Shown here in pieces: positions 17,000 to 25,784 of a stretch of 64,000 nt of DNA. Where the stretch lies: assembly GCF_900105335.1 (NCBI RefSeq), contig NZ_LT629770.1:1054001-1118000 (forward strand). Direction: 5' to 3'. The position numbers were made by a program, and so were the translations under genes. The stretch is from Microbacterium paraoxydans. GTDB lineage: Bacteria > Actinomycetota > Actinomycetes > Actinomycetales > Microbacteriaceae. Below the pieces are notes generated by a model. That model saw nothing but the letters and a program-made list of their open reading frames with translations, did not search any database and was not told the origin of the DNA. Position 1 is the stretch's first letter. Each line of letters begins with the position of its first letter.

Positions 17000-18049
17000 C
17001 TAATCTCCTCTGGTTGTAGGGCTTGATGCGGTGGTGCGGTTCTGGGGGTTCTCGGTCCCCGCGGTCGGGACGTCCGTCGGCTGGGGACCGCGCCGGCGGC
17101 GGGCTCGGAAGGCGACCCCCGCGTAGGCGACGGCCGCGATGATGATGACGCCCTGCACGGCGTCGCGGAGCGTGGAGGGGACGCCCGCGATGTTCAGGAG
17201 CAGGAACAGCGCCTCCAGCGCGAAGGCTCCGGCCACGGCGCCCACGATCCACCCTCGGCCTCCGCCGAGCACGACGCCGCCGAGCACCACCGCGGTGATC
17301 GCGGTGAACTCGTAGCCGCGGCCGACGGACGGGTGCACCCCCGCGTACCCGACGAGCAGGACGGCGGAGAGAGTGGCCGAGAGGGAGGACAGCACGAACG
17401 CGCGGGTCGTGACCCAGGCCCGGCGGGCACCGGCGTAGTCCACCGCGCGGGCGTTGTCGCCGATCGCGATGAGGGTCTTGCCCAGCGGGCGCTTGGTGAT
17501 GACGATGCCGAGGGCGAGCCAGGCGGCGAGCAGCAGCACGGCCCAGGGCAGGAACTCCAGCACGGGGAGGTCGCGGATCCCGCCGCGACCGATCTCCCGG
17601 AAGCTGTCGGCCGGGTTCCCCGTGGCCGCGCCGCCCGTCCACCACATCACGCCGCCGAGCAGGGCGAGCATCATGCCCAGCGTCACGATGAACGACGGCA
17701 CCTTGAGCAGCGTCGTGAGGACACCGTTCACGAGCCCCACCACGACGCCGAACACGATCATGAGCAGCAGGACAGGGAGGGTGCGCGCGTCGTCCTGGCC
17801 GACGAGGTTGCCGGCGATGATGACCTGCGCCGTGATGAGCGACCCCTGGGAGAGGTCGAACTCCCCCGCGATGATCACGAAGTACTGCCCGATCGCGACG
17901 ATCGCGATGGGGGCGACGCGCTGCAGGTACCGCATGAACTGCCCGGGCTCGGCGAAGCTCGGGTTGAGCACGGCGACCGCGACGAGCAGGATCACGAGCA
18001 GCAGGAAGACCGCCCCGCGGGGGCTGACGAGCGTGCGCAGCGCGTTCAT
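17000..18049 (-). CDS. Sugar ABC transporter permease (RbsC type), second copy
   Basis: A 349-residue ribose-type permease with about 8-10 membrane segments. Landmarks are NPSFAEPGQFMRYLQRVAPIAIVAIGQ, GEFDLSQGSL, the FIVTLGMMLALLGGVMWW stretch and a VLGGVVLGGGRGWIVGAVAGAF tail helix. It is encoded next to a paralogous permease (18046-19182) with a four-base stop/start overlap, so the transporter is probably a heterodimer. The C-terminal 35 residues are polar and Thr/Pro-rich. Confidence 0.92.
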   Translation of the reverse strand: MNALRTLVSPRGAVFLLLVILLVAVAVLNPSFAEPGQFMRYLQRVAPIAIVAIGQYFVIIAGEFDLSQGSLITAQVIIAGNLVGQDDARTLPVLLLMIVFGVVVGLVNGVLTTLLKVPSFIVTLGMMLALLGGVMWWTGGAATGNPADSFREIGRGGIRDLPVLEFLPWAVLLLAAWLALGIVITKRPLGKTLIAIGDNARAVDYAGARRAWVTTRAFVLSSLSATLSAVLLVGYAGVHPSVGRGYEFTAITAVVLGGVVLGGGRGWIVGAVAGAFALEALFLLLNIAGVPSTLRDAVQGVIIIAAVAYAGVAFRARRRRGPQPTDVPTAGTENPQNRTTASSPTTRGD

Positions 18050-19182
18050 GAGCGCCCTCCTTCCCGCACGGAGGCGGTATCCGCGGCGCTGTCGACGGCG
18101 GCGACCTCGGTGGTCGGGTCGGCGAGCTCGGCGGCCGCGACCGCCATGTCGGCTTCGGCCGCCTTCGCGGCATCATCTCCCCCGGTGCGCGTGCCGCCGG
18201 CGCCGAAGCGGGGACGGCGCCGCACGATGGCACGCCGGCTGTAGACGGCGACCGCGGCGACGATGACGATGCCGCGCACCACGTCCTTGAGGAAGGGGTT
18301 CACCTGCAGCACGCTCATGACGTTGTCGACGACGGCGAGGATGGCGACGCCGCCGATGGTGCCCCAGATCGAGCCGCGCCCGCCGAGGAGCAGGGTGCCG
18401 CCGAGCACGACCGCGGCGATGGAGAGCAGCGCGTAGCCGCCCTGCTGCCCGACCGTCGGGCTGCCCACCCCGAGACGGCTGGCGAGCAGGAGTCCGGCGA
18501 GGCCCGCGAACACGGAGCACAGCACGTGCGCCCAGATCAGCGGGAGGCGGGTGCGCACGCCGCTGAGCCGCGCGATCTCGGGGTCGCCGCCGACGGCGTA
18601 GAGATGGGCGCCGGTGCGGGTGCGGTTGAGCAGCACCCAGACCAGCACGGCGAGCGCGATCATGATGAGCGTGGACACCGGGATCGGTCCGACCCCGGTC
18701 GCGCCGATGAGCTGGAACGCCCACGGGACCTCGCCTGCCGAGCCTTCGAAGTTCGTGTTGAGGATGCCCTGGAGGATCAGCCCGACGCCGAGCGTCGCGA
18801 TGAAGCCGTTGACCTTGAGCACCGTCACGATGAGCCCGTTCACGAGCCCGATTCCCGCGCACACGAGGAGCGTCACGATCACGGCGAGCGGGATGTTCCC
18901 CGCGTTCCCGGCCATCATCGTCGCCGCGAGCAGGCTCGACAGGCTGATGACGTAGGTGACCGACAGGTCGAGCGAGGCGCCGAGCACCACGAGCGTCTGC
19001 CCGATGGCCACGAGGCCGAGCACGCTCATCCCGGTCAGGATGTCGCGGATGTTCCCCGGGCTGAGGAAGTTGCGACCGACCGTGGCGACGAGGATCGCGC
19101 CGACGACGAGCGCGAGCAGCAGGATGCCGAGCACGATGACGGTCGAGTCGATGCGGAGACGGGCTCCGGAGCGGCGGCTCAT
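18046..19182 (-). CDS. Sugar ABC transporter permease (RbsC type), first copy
   Basis: A 378-residue permease of the ribose/xylose/inositol group. It contains NFLSPGNIRDILTGMSVLGLVAIGQ, GASLDLSVTYVISLSSLL, NGLIVTVLKVNGFIATLGVG and VVLGGTLLLGGRGSIWGTIGG, all diagnostic. About 40 extra residues at the C-terminus are Ala/Glu/Asp-rich and probably cytoplasmic and disordered. The ATG at 19182 overlaps the stop of the ATPase gene upstream. If that ATPase is truncated (see next entry), this permease may lack a functional energy source. Confidence 0.92.
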   Translation of the reverse strand: MSRRSGARLRIDSTVIVLGILLLALVVGAILVATVGRNFLSPGNIRDILTGMSVLGLVAIGQTLVVLGASLDLSVTYVISLSSLLAATMMAGNAGNIPLAVIVTLLVCAGIGLVNGLIVTVLKVNGFIATLGVGLILQGILNTNFEGSAGEVPWAFQLIGATGVGPIPVSTLIMIALAVLVWVLLNRTRTGAHLYAVGGDPEIARLSGVRTRLPLIWAHVLCSVFAGLAGLLLASRLGVGSPTVGQQGGYALLSIAAVVLGGTLLLGGRGSIWGTIGGVAILAVVDNVMSVLQVNPFLKDVVRGIVIVAAVAVYSRRAIVRRRPRFGAGGTRTGGDDAAKAAEADMAVAAAELADPTTEVAAVDSAADTASVREGGRS

Positions 19183-20699
19183 CGCGCACCCCCGTTCGTC
19201 GAAGGACCGCGGTCGGCGCCGGTGGCCGCCGCGAGGATCTCGTGCTCGGCCGCACCGGCCGGCAGCTCGGCGACGAGTTCGCCGTCGTGCATGACGAGGA
19301 TGCGGTCGCTCATGCCGATGACCTCCGGCAGCTCGCTCGAGACCATGAGCACCGCCTTCCCCTGTGCCGCCAGCTCGCGCATGAGCTGGTAGACGGCGTA
19401 CTTGGCGCCCACGTCGATGCCCCGCGTCGGCTCGTCGAAGAGCACGATCTGCGGCTGGGTGAGCAGCCATTTCGCCAGCACCACCTTCTGCTGGTTGCCG
19501 CCGGACAGGAAGCGCACCTCCTGATCGAGGCCGCGCGAGGACACCTCCAGCGTGCGGAGCACCCCCGGCACCTCCCGGCGCGACGCCGCGGTGCGTCCCG
19601 CGAACACGTTCCGCACCACGAGCAGGGCGTTGTCGAGGATCGACTGCCCCAGCGCGAGCCCCTGCGCCTTGCGGTCCTCGGAGACGAGGGCGAGTCCGGC
19701 GCGCACAGCCGCGCGTGGTCCGCCGATCCGCACCGGCTTCCCGTCGATCCGCACGGCGCCACGGGTGAAGGCCTGGATGCCGAACACGCCCTCCACCAGC
19801 TCGGTGCGCCCCGACCCCTGGAGCCCGGCCACCCCGACGATCTCCCCCGCACGGAGCGTCAGCGACACCCCGTCCACGTAGGCGTTCCCGCAGCCGTCGA
19901 GCTCGAGTCGGGGCGCGCCGACCGCGGTGCCGGCCACCGGGTCGGGGAAGTACGACTGGATCGACCGCCCCACCATCCGGCGCACGAGCTCGTCGGTGGT
20001 CAGCGCCGCGGTCTCGTCCGTGGAGACGAGGGCGCCGTCCTTGAGGATCGTGATCCGGTCGCAGAGGTCGAAGATCTCCTTCAGCCGGTGCGAGACGTAG
20101 ATGACGGCGACCCCTCGCGACGTGAGCCGGCGGATGATCGCGTACAGCAGCTCCACCTCGCGGTCGCTGAGGGCGGCGGTCGGCTCGTCCATCGAGATCA
20201 CCTGCGCGTCGAACGACAGCGCCTTCACGATCTCGACGATCTGCTGCTCGGCCACCGTCAGCGAGCCCACCCGGGACTGCGGATCGATGAAGGAGACGCC
20301 GAGGTCGCTCAGCAGCTCCCCGGTCCGCACGTTCATGGCCCGGACGTCGATGAGCCCCGCGCGCCGCGGCTCCCGGCCGAGGTAGACGTTCTGCGCGACC
20401 GTCCGCTCCGGGAGCAGGGTGAACTCCTGGAACACCGTGACGATGCCGGCGTCCATGGCCTGCCGCGGGTGCGCGTGGCGTACCTCCGCGCCCCGCTACG
20501 TGATCGTCCCCTCGTCGGCCGGCTGCACGCCCGCGATGATCTTCATGAGCGTGGACTTGCCCGCGCCGTTCTCGCCGACGAGGCCGTGCACCTCCCCCGG
20601 CCGCACGTCGAAGTCGATGCCCTTCAGCACCTCCACGCCGAAGAACGCCTTGTGGATCCCGGCCACCTGCAGCACCGGCTGCGTCGTCGTCGCGGTCAT
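19179..20699 (-). pseudogene. Sugar ABC transporter ATP-binding protein (RbsA type), interrupted by an in-frame TAG
   Basis: Read through, this is a full-length 506-codon RbsA-type double ATPase. N-terminal Walker A is [14 protein letters not shown] and Walker B is VISMDEPTAALSD. The second module has GLQGSGRTELVEG, LSGGNQQKVVLAKW and IVLFDEPTRGIDVGAK. Codon 68 is TAG (minus strand, at 20496-20498), between ADEGTIT and RGAEVRHAHPRQAMDAG, where family members usually have an aromatic residue. A single base change (TAC to TAG) explains it. Downstream reading is intact to the stop at 19179, so the lesion is very recent or a sequencing error. As written, only a 67-residue N-terminal piece, or a 425-residue product restarting at ATG 20456 and lacking Walker A, could be made. 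Confidence 0.85.
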
Positions 20700-21802
20700 G
20701 CCGGCACCTCCGTCCAGCGTCCCTCGTGGGCGGCGGAATCGAGCACGGCCTCGGTCAGCACCGCCGCGCGGTGGCCGTCGGCGAACGTCGGCAGTCCGTC
20801 GGGGACGTCACCCGCGATCGCGGCGTAGACGTCGGCGACGAAGCCGTTGAAGGCGTCCTGATATCCCATGGCGTGCCCGGCCGGGACACGCTGCAGCCGG
20901 GCGGACTCCGGGTCGGCCGCGACGGGGTCGCGCAGCAGCAGCCGCGACTCCTCCCGCATGCCGACCCAGAGCTCCTCCGGCCGTTCCTGCTCGAACCGCA
21001 GACTCTGCCGCGTCCCGTGCAGCTCCAGGGTGAGGGCGTTCTTCCGGCCCGCCGCCATCTGCGAGATGAGCAGCGTGCCGAGCGCCCCCGCCGAGGTCTC
21101 GACGAGCACGGCGACGATGTCCTCCGTGTCGACGGCTTGCCCGGCCCGCTCGGCGAAGACGCGGCGGGTACGGGCGCTCAGGGTGCGGATCCGGTCGCCC
21201 GTGACGAACTCGAGGAGGTCGCACAGATGCGAGCCGATGTCGGCGAAGGCGCGGGAGGCGCCGCCGGACGAGGAGCGCACCCGCCAGTCGTCGTCGGTGG
21301 GCCGCAGCATCCAGTCCTGCAGGTACGAGCAGTCCAGCGTGAGCAGCTCCCCGGCCTCACCACGGGCGATGCGCGCCCTGGCCTCGCGCACCATGGGGTG
21401 GTAGCGGTACACGAAGGGGACGGCCGCGACGAGCCCCGCCTCGGCGGCGGCCTCGGCGAGGGCGGCCGCATCGGCGGCGGTCGTCGCGAGCGGCTTCTCG
21501 CACACGACATGCTTGCCCGCCCGCAGCGCGCGGAGAGCGAGGTCGGCATGCGTGGCATTGGGGGTGCAGATGTGGACGACGTCGATGTCGTCGGCGTCCA
21601 GCAGGGCCTCCACGTCGTCGGCCCGTGCGGCGCCGAGCAGCTGCGCGGCCTCCCTGGCGCCCTGCGCGGAACGGGTGGCGACGGCGCGCAGGGCGCCGCC
21701 CGCGTCTCGGGCGGCCGTGCGGTGCACGCGGGCCATGAAGCCCCCGCCGAGGATCCCGGTTCGGATCGTCCCGAGACCGGTGTCAGTGACATCCGTTGTC
21801 AT
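20696..21802 (-). CDS. Gfo/Idh/MocA family oxidoreductase (sugar/inositol dehydrogenase-like)
   Basis: The protein has 368 residues. The dinucleotide loop is [33 protein letters not shown] and [18 protein letters not shown] supply the EKP motif, and the C-terminal part has a [13 protein letters not shown] motif (Asp/His of the active site). First gene of the sugar operon; its stop overlaps the ATPase start. CAGACT at 21810-21815 lies seven bases before the ATG. It is divergent from the ROK regulator, which probably controls it. The likely reaction is NAD(P)-dependent oxidation of the imported sugar or cyclitol. Confidence 0.88.
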   Translation of the reverse strand: MTTDVTDTGLGTIRTGILGGGFMARVHRTAARDAGGALRAVATRSAQGAREAAQLLGAARADDVEALLDADDIDVVHICTPNATHADLALRALRAGKHVVCEKPLATTAADAAALAEAAAEAGLVAAVPFVYRYHPMVREARARIARGEAGELLTLDCSYLQDWMLRPTDDDWRVRSSSGGASRAFADIGSHLCDLLEFVTGDRIRTLSARTRRVFAERAGQAVDTEDIVAVLVETSAGALGTLLISQMAAGRKNALTLELHGTRQSLRFEQERPEELWVGMREESRLLLRDPVAADPESARLQRVPAGHAMGYQDAFNGFVADVYAAIAGDVPDGLPTFADGHRAAVLTEAVLDSAAHEGRWTEVPA

Positions 21803-21917
21803 GGCGGCGAGTCTGACACAGCGACGAGGACTTTTGCTAGTCCTTCGTCAAAAGTTGTTTGTAACGAATCCGAAGTCGCACAGCCGACTGCGAGAAGTGC
21901 TGTGCTTTACTGACGCC
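21803..21917. promoter_or_regulatory. Divergent promoter region with probable ROK operator
   Basis: Two nested inverted repeats lie between the divergent genes: GACGAGGAC (21823-21831) with GTCCTTCGTC (21840-21849), and ACTTTT (21830-21835) with AAAAGT (21850-21855). Both promoters' -10 elements flank them: CAGACT at 21810-21815 for the dehydrogenase and TTTACT at 21906-21911 for the regulator. The AT-rich core stands out from the GC-rich surroundings. A ROK repressor site is the simplest reading. Confidence 0.6.
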
Positions 21918-23135
21918 ATGGTTGACGTGCTGAGGCCGCTCGCGACGCCCTCCCCCGGGACCGGCGAGATCTTCCAGATCCTCCGCGACGGGCACGCGCG
22001 CACCAAGGCGGAGCTCGCCGCCCTCACCGGCCTCGCCCGCTCCACCGTCGCGTCCCGGGTCGACGCGCTGCTCGCCGCCGATCTCCTCCGCCCCGCCGGT
22101 GAAGCGGTCTCGACGGGCGGCCGCCCTCCGGCCCGCGTCGCCTTCAACCCGCGCGCCGGCCTCGTCCTCGCCGTCGACCTCGGAGCCACGCACGCGACCG
22201 TCGCCGTGGCCGACCTCGCCGGCGTGATCCTCGACGCGCACACCCGCGCGATCGACATCGGCGACGGACCGGAGGCCCTCCTCGACGCGATCCTCGCGGA
22301 GGGGACGGCCCTGCTCGCCGCGACCGCCGACGGCCTGCCCCTCGTGGGCGTCGGCATCGGCGTCCCCGGCCCTGTCGAGCACTCCACGGGGCGCCCGACC
22401 AACCCGCCGATCATGCCGGGCTGGGACCGCTTCGACGTCCCCGGCTACGTGCAGCGCACGTTCGACGTCCCGGTCCTCGTCGACAACGATGTGAACATCC
22501 TCGCCCTCGGCGAGCAGGCCACGAGCTGGCCGCGGGTGGACGACCTCGTGTTCGTGAAGGTCTCGACCGGCATCGGCGCCGGCATCATCGCCGGCGGTCA
22601 GCTGCAGCGCGGGGCGCAGGGATCGGCGGGCGACATGGGTCACGTCCAGGTGCCGATGAGCGCCGGCTCGGGGCGGGAGCCGGGCGACGAACGGGATCTC
22701 GAGGCCCTCGCGAGCGGTTCGGCCCTCGCCGTCGCGCTGCGCGCCGAAGGTCACGACGTGCACAGCGCCTCCGACGTCGTCGACCTCGTCCGCGCCGGCA
22801 ACGCCGCGGCCATCGAGGCTACCCGCCAGGCGGGTCGCGATGTCGGCGAGGTGCTCGCGACGGTCGTGAACCTGCTCAACCCGTCGATCATCGTGCTCGG
22901 GGGCAGCATCGCCCGCGCGGGAGAGCACCTGCTCGCCGGTGTCCGCGAGGTCGTCTACCGCCGCTCGATCCCGCTCGCCACCCAGCACCTCGCGATCGTG
23001 CAATCGCAGGCGGGCGACCGCGCGGCGGTGCTGGGGGCGGCGATCATGGTCGCTCGCGAGGTGCTCTCCCCCGCGAACGTGGACCGCTACGTCGCCGCGA
23101 AGGGATCGAAGTCGGCGGGCAGCGCGCCCACCTGA
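21918..23135 (+). CDS. ROK family transcriptional regulator
   Basis: The protein has 405 residues. The N-terminal winged helix reads ELAALTGLARSTVASRVDALLAADLL. The ROK sugar-kinase-like domain starts with LVLAVDLGATHATVAVADL (phosphate-1 loop) and includes GVGIGVPGPVEH and the VSTGIGAGII motif. The usual ExGH is GDMGHV, and the ROK zinc signature CxCGxxGC is missing (the region reads SGREPGDERDLEALASG). It lies divergent from the sugar operon and probably represses it, released by the sugar. The ATG at 21918, six bases after TTTACT, fits a leaderless start. Its last 49 bases overlap the convergent dehydrogenase gene. Confidence 0.88.
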   Translation: MVDVLRPLATPSPGTGEIFQILRDGHARTKAELAALTGLARSTVASRVDALLAADLLRPAGEAVSTGGRPPARVAFNPRAGLVLAVDLGATHATVAVADLAGVILDAHTRAIDIGDGPEALLDAILAEGTALLAATADGLPLVGVGIGVPGPVEHSTGRPTNPPIMPGWDRFDVPGYVQRTFDVPVLVDNDVNILALGEQATSWPRVDDLVFVKVSTGIGAGIIAGGQLQRGAQGSAGDMGHVQVPMSAGSGREPGDERDLEALASGSALAVALRAEGHDVHSASDVVDLVRAGNAAAIEATRQAGRDVGEVLATVVNLLNPSIIVLGGSIARAGEHLLAGVREVVYRRSIPLATQHLAIVQSQAGDRAAVLGAAIMVAREVLSPANVDRYVAAKGSKSAGSAPT

Positions 23136-24223
23136 TCCAGCGTGCTCGCGACCTCCACGAACGTGCGCCGCGCTGCAGCCTCCTCGATCGAGAGGAGCGT
23201 GTCGAGCACGTGGTACCCGAACTCGCCGGTGGCGACGTGCGGTCGGTCCTCCGCGATCGCGCGCACCATGTCGAGCAGCCCGAGCCCGCGCCCCGCGAGC
23301 ACCCCCTCGGGCGTGACATCGACGACCTCCTGCACCACCGGCTCCGGTGGCACGAAGTGCCGGGACAGCGGCCGGGTGATCGTGATCGGCCCGCCGAACG
23401 TGTTCGGGTCGGGGATGACGAGGGTGCCCTCGGTTCCCGTGATCTCCACGATGCCCTGCCGAACCAGCGGCGAGTCCGTGCTGTAGAGGCTCTGGGCCTG
23501 ACCGCCGCCTTCGAAGTCCATCAGGACGCTGAGCGTGGACGGGATCTCGACCGGGAACTCCTCCCCGGCACGGTCGCCGACCTGCACGCGGCGGGTCGGC
23601 GACCCCTGCAGCCCGAGGGCGGCCACGGCGGCCACCGGCCCGAAGACGTGGACCAGGGTCGAGACGTAGTACGGCCCCATGTCGAGGAGCGGCCCCGCCC
23701 CCTTCGCATAGAGGAACGCGGGGTTCGGGTGGAAGATCTCCGGTCCCTGCCACTGGAAGGTCGTCTGGCCGAACAGCGGACGGCCGATGTCGCCGCGGGC
23801 GATCGCGCGCTTCGCGGTCTGCACACCGGGACCGAGGACGGTGTCGGGCGCGACGCCGACACGGAGTCCGGCCGCTGCGGCCGTCTCGAGAAGGCGTCGC
23901 GCCTCCTCGCGGTCCACACCGAGCGGCTTCTCGGTCCACACGTGCTTTCCGGCGGCGACGATGGCCTCCGAGACGGCGACGTGCGCGGCGGGGATCGTGA
24001 GATTCACCACGATGTCGATGCCGGGATCGTCGAGCACGACCTCGACACCCCCGCCCCGCGGCACCCCGTACGCCGCGGCCTGCGCGCGCGCCCGCTCCTC
24101 GACGAGGTCGCCGACCGCGCGCACCTCCACGTCCGGGAAGTGCGTGAGGTTCTGCAGATACTGGTCGCTGATGTTCCCGGCGCCGATGAGGCCGACGCCG
24201 ACGACACCACCCCCGCGCACCAT
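23087..24223 (-). CDS. Gfo/Idh/MocA family oxidoreductase
   Basis: The protein has 378 residues. GVGLIGAGNISDQYLQNL is the Rossmann loop. NLTIPAAHVAVSEAIVAAGKHV and WTEKPLGVDREEARRLL give the EKP motif. LLDMGPYYVSTLVHVFGPV is the active-site helix. It is co-transcribed with the epimerase gene just upstream, where TGA and ATG share a base (24221-24225). Its 3' end overlaps the end of the ROK gene on the other strand by 49 bases. It probably oxidises a sugar-derived intermediate. Confidence 0.88.
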   Translation of the reverse strand: MVRGGGVVGVGLIGAGNISDQYLQNLTHFPDVEVRAVGDLVEERARAQAAAYGVPRGGGVEVVLDDPGIDIVVNLTIPAAHVAVSEAIVAAGKHVWTEKPLGVDREEARRLLETAAAAGLRVGVAPDTVLGPGVQTAKRAIARGDIGRPLFGQTTFQWQGPEIFHPNPAFLYAKGAGPLLDMGPYYVSTLVHVFGPVAAVAALGLQGSPTRRVQVGDRAGEEFPVEIPSTLSVLMDFEGGGQAQSLYSTDSPLVRQGIVEITGTEGTLVIPDPNTFGGPITITRPLSRHFVPPEPVVQEVVDVTPEGVLAGRGLGLLDMVRAIAEDRPHVATGEFGYHVLDTLLSIEEAAARRTFVEVASTLDQVGALPADFDPFAAT

Positions 24224-25029
24224 CAGCGCGCCACCTCGGCGTCGAGGAAGACCCGGCTGCGCTCGATGGCGTCGAACAGGTCACCGTCGTAGTGGTCGAA
24301 CTCCACGATGGCGAGTTCGAGCGCGGGCGCGGCGGCGATCGCCTCCCGGAGCGGCACGGTCCCGTCGCCCGCGGACACCTGATCGGCCGGCGGGTACGCG
24401 TCCAGCAGCGCGGGGTCGAGGGTGCCGTCCTTCGCGTGCACCGCGATCACGCGCTCGCCGAGACGCTCCACGAGGGCCGCCGGATCGACGCCGCCCCGAG
24501 CGACCCAGTAAAGGTCGACCTCCAGCACGACGCGCTCATCGAGGTGCTCCGCGAGGACCTCCAGCCCGGTCACCCCGTCGAACACCGCCTCCAGCTCATG
24601 CGCGTGGTTGTGGTAGCCGACCCGGACGCCGGCCTCGGCGCCGATCTCCGCCGCCTCGTTGAGCAGCCGGGCGGTCTCGACGATCTGATCGATGCGTTCC
24701 CAACGCGCCGGCTCGGTGTAGGGATCGATCACCGTGCCCATGCCGAGCGCCTTCGCGGCCGCGAAGACCTCCGCGGGCGAAGGCACGGGGGCCGTGGTGC
24801 CGGAGCCGTCAGGGCGTACGAAGGTCGGCGTGGCCAGGAAAGCGTGCCCGGAGGGGGCGGTCAGTCCCGCGGCCGACACGGCGGCGGCCATGGCGTCCGC
24901 CCGGCGCACGAAGTCGTAGGGCTCGACCGCGGTGAACCCGCGCGCCGCCACCGCGGCGAGCGTGCCCTCGAGGTCGGCCTCCAGCTGCTCGCGGATCGTG
25001 AACAGCTGCAGAGAGGTCTGGATCGTCAT
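24223..25029 (-). CDS. Sugar phosphate isomerase/epimerase (TIM barrel)
   Basis: A 268-residue barrel protein. Metal-site segments are VGYHNHAHELE (Glu), VLEVDLYWVARGGVD (Asp), VIAVHAKDG (His) and AIVEFDHYDGD (Glu). The HNH-x-HE pattern is typical of IolE/IolI-like and 3-keto-sugar-processing members. The ATG at 25029 has GAGGAG nine bases upstream. A TAGCGT box further upstream on the minus strand (near 25080) may be its -10. It forms a two-gene operon with the dehydrogenase downstream and is divergent from a TetR regulator. Confidence 0.87.
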   Translation of the reverse strand: MTIQTSLQLFTIREQLEADLEGTLAAVAARGFTAVEPYDFVRRADAMAAAVSAAGLTAPSGHAFLATPTFVRPDGSGTTAPVPSPAEVFAAAKALGMGTVIDPYTEPARWERIDQIVETARLLNEAAEIGAEAGVRVGYHNHAHELEAVFDGVTGLEVLAEHLDERVVLEVDLYWVARGGVDPAALVERLGERVIAVHAKDGTLDPALLDAYPPADQVSAGDGTVPLREAIAAAPALELAIVEFDHYDGDLFDAIERSRVFLDAEVAR

Positions 25030-25133
25030 CGGTCGTGCTCCTCGGTCGTCGGTGACAGGTGGGCATCGCGCCCCGGAGGCACGCTAGCACCGAATACCTC
25101 CACATGGAAGTTTTCTGTCGATAGACTCGCGAC
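25030..25133. promoter_or_regulatory. Divergent promoter region between epimerase and TetR genes
   Basis: TAGACT at 25122-25127 is six bases before the TetR ATG. On the other strand a TAGCGT-like box near 25080 could serve the epimerase. Between them lies a short AT-rich stretch with the interrupted palindrome TCCA-CA-TGGA (about 25099-25108). This could be a TetR operator, but the symmetry is short. Confidence 0.4.
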
Positions 25134-25775
25134 ATGCCCGCCGCACCCTCCCACGACTCCGAACGCCCGCGTCCCCGCGGGACGTACGCCAAGGGCATCG
25201 CCCGCCGCCAGGAGATCCTGGACCGCGCGATCGAGGTGTTCGCGGCCCGCGGCGCCGACCGCACGAGTCTGCGGGCGATCGCGAAGGAGGTGGGGGTGAC
25301 GCATGCCGCCCTCACCCACTACTTCGGGTCGCTGGAGGAGCTGCTCGTCGCGGTCTACGTCGAGAGCAACGCCCCGGGACGCAAGACCGAGCCGGAACCC
25401 GCGAACCCCGTCGAGGGGATGATCCGGTCGGCCAGGGCCAACCGCGAGGTCCCCGGCCTGGTGCAGCTGTACTCCACGCTCGTCGCCAGCGCGCTCGAGG
25501 AGGGCCACCCCGCCGCCCGCGCCTTCGCGACCGAGCGCTTCGCCCGCCTGCGGGCCGACATCGCCGAGACGGTCCGGGAGCAGCAGACGGACGGGCGCAT
25601 CCGGGCGGACGTCGATCCTCTCGCGGTCGCCGCCCTCGTCGTCGCGGCCTCGGACGGCCTGCAGACGCAGTGGCTGCTGGACGACACGGCTCCGCAGCAC
25701 GAGGCCCTCGCCCTCCTCGACCGTCTGCTCCGCCCGGCGGACGGCGCGGGCCGGGGCGGCGTCCGCGAGGGCTAG
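25134..25775 (+). CDS. TetR/AcrR family transcriptional regulator
   Basis: The protein has 213 residues. The N-terminal HTH is clear: RRQEILDRAIEVFAARGADRTSLRAIAKEVGVTHAALTHYFGS spans about residues 24-66 (recognition helix THAALTHYF). The C-terminal ligand domain is helical and ends with a disordered Gly/Arg tail. It is divergent from the epimerase/dehydrogenase pair and probably represses it. Its stop codon TAG at 25773-25775 is also the start of the next gene's -10 box (TAGGCT). Confidence 0.88.
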   Translation: MPAAPSHDSERPRPRGTYAKGIARRQEILDRAIEVFAARGADRTSLRAIAKEVGVTHAALTHYFGSLEELLVAVYVESNAPGRKTEPEPANPVEGMIRSARANREVPGLVQLYSTLVASALEEGHPAARAFATERFARLRADIAETVREQQTDGRIRADVDPLAVAALVVAASDGLQTQWLLDDTAPQHEALALLDRLLRPADGAGRGGVREG

Positions 25776-25784
25776 GCTCGAACC

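Noticed and set aside
13449..17003. A long plus-strand frame running across the NYN gene end, both epimerases and the binding protein
   Set aside because: It overlaps four well-supported genes and its translation shows no domain; a GC-driven shadow.
19179..20456. Functional short ATPase starting at ATG 20456
   Set aside because: It lacks Walker A of the first module, and the 67 codons before the TAG encode exactly the missing part, so an interrupted gene is the better call.
20696..21802. Frameshift or truncation in the dehydrogenase next to the broken ATPase
   Set aside because: The reading frame, EKP motif and C-terminal domain are complete.
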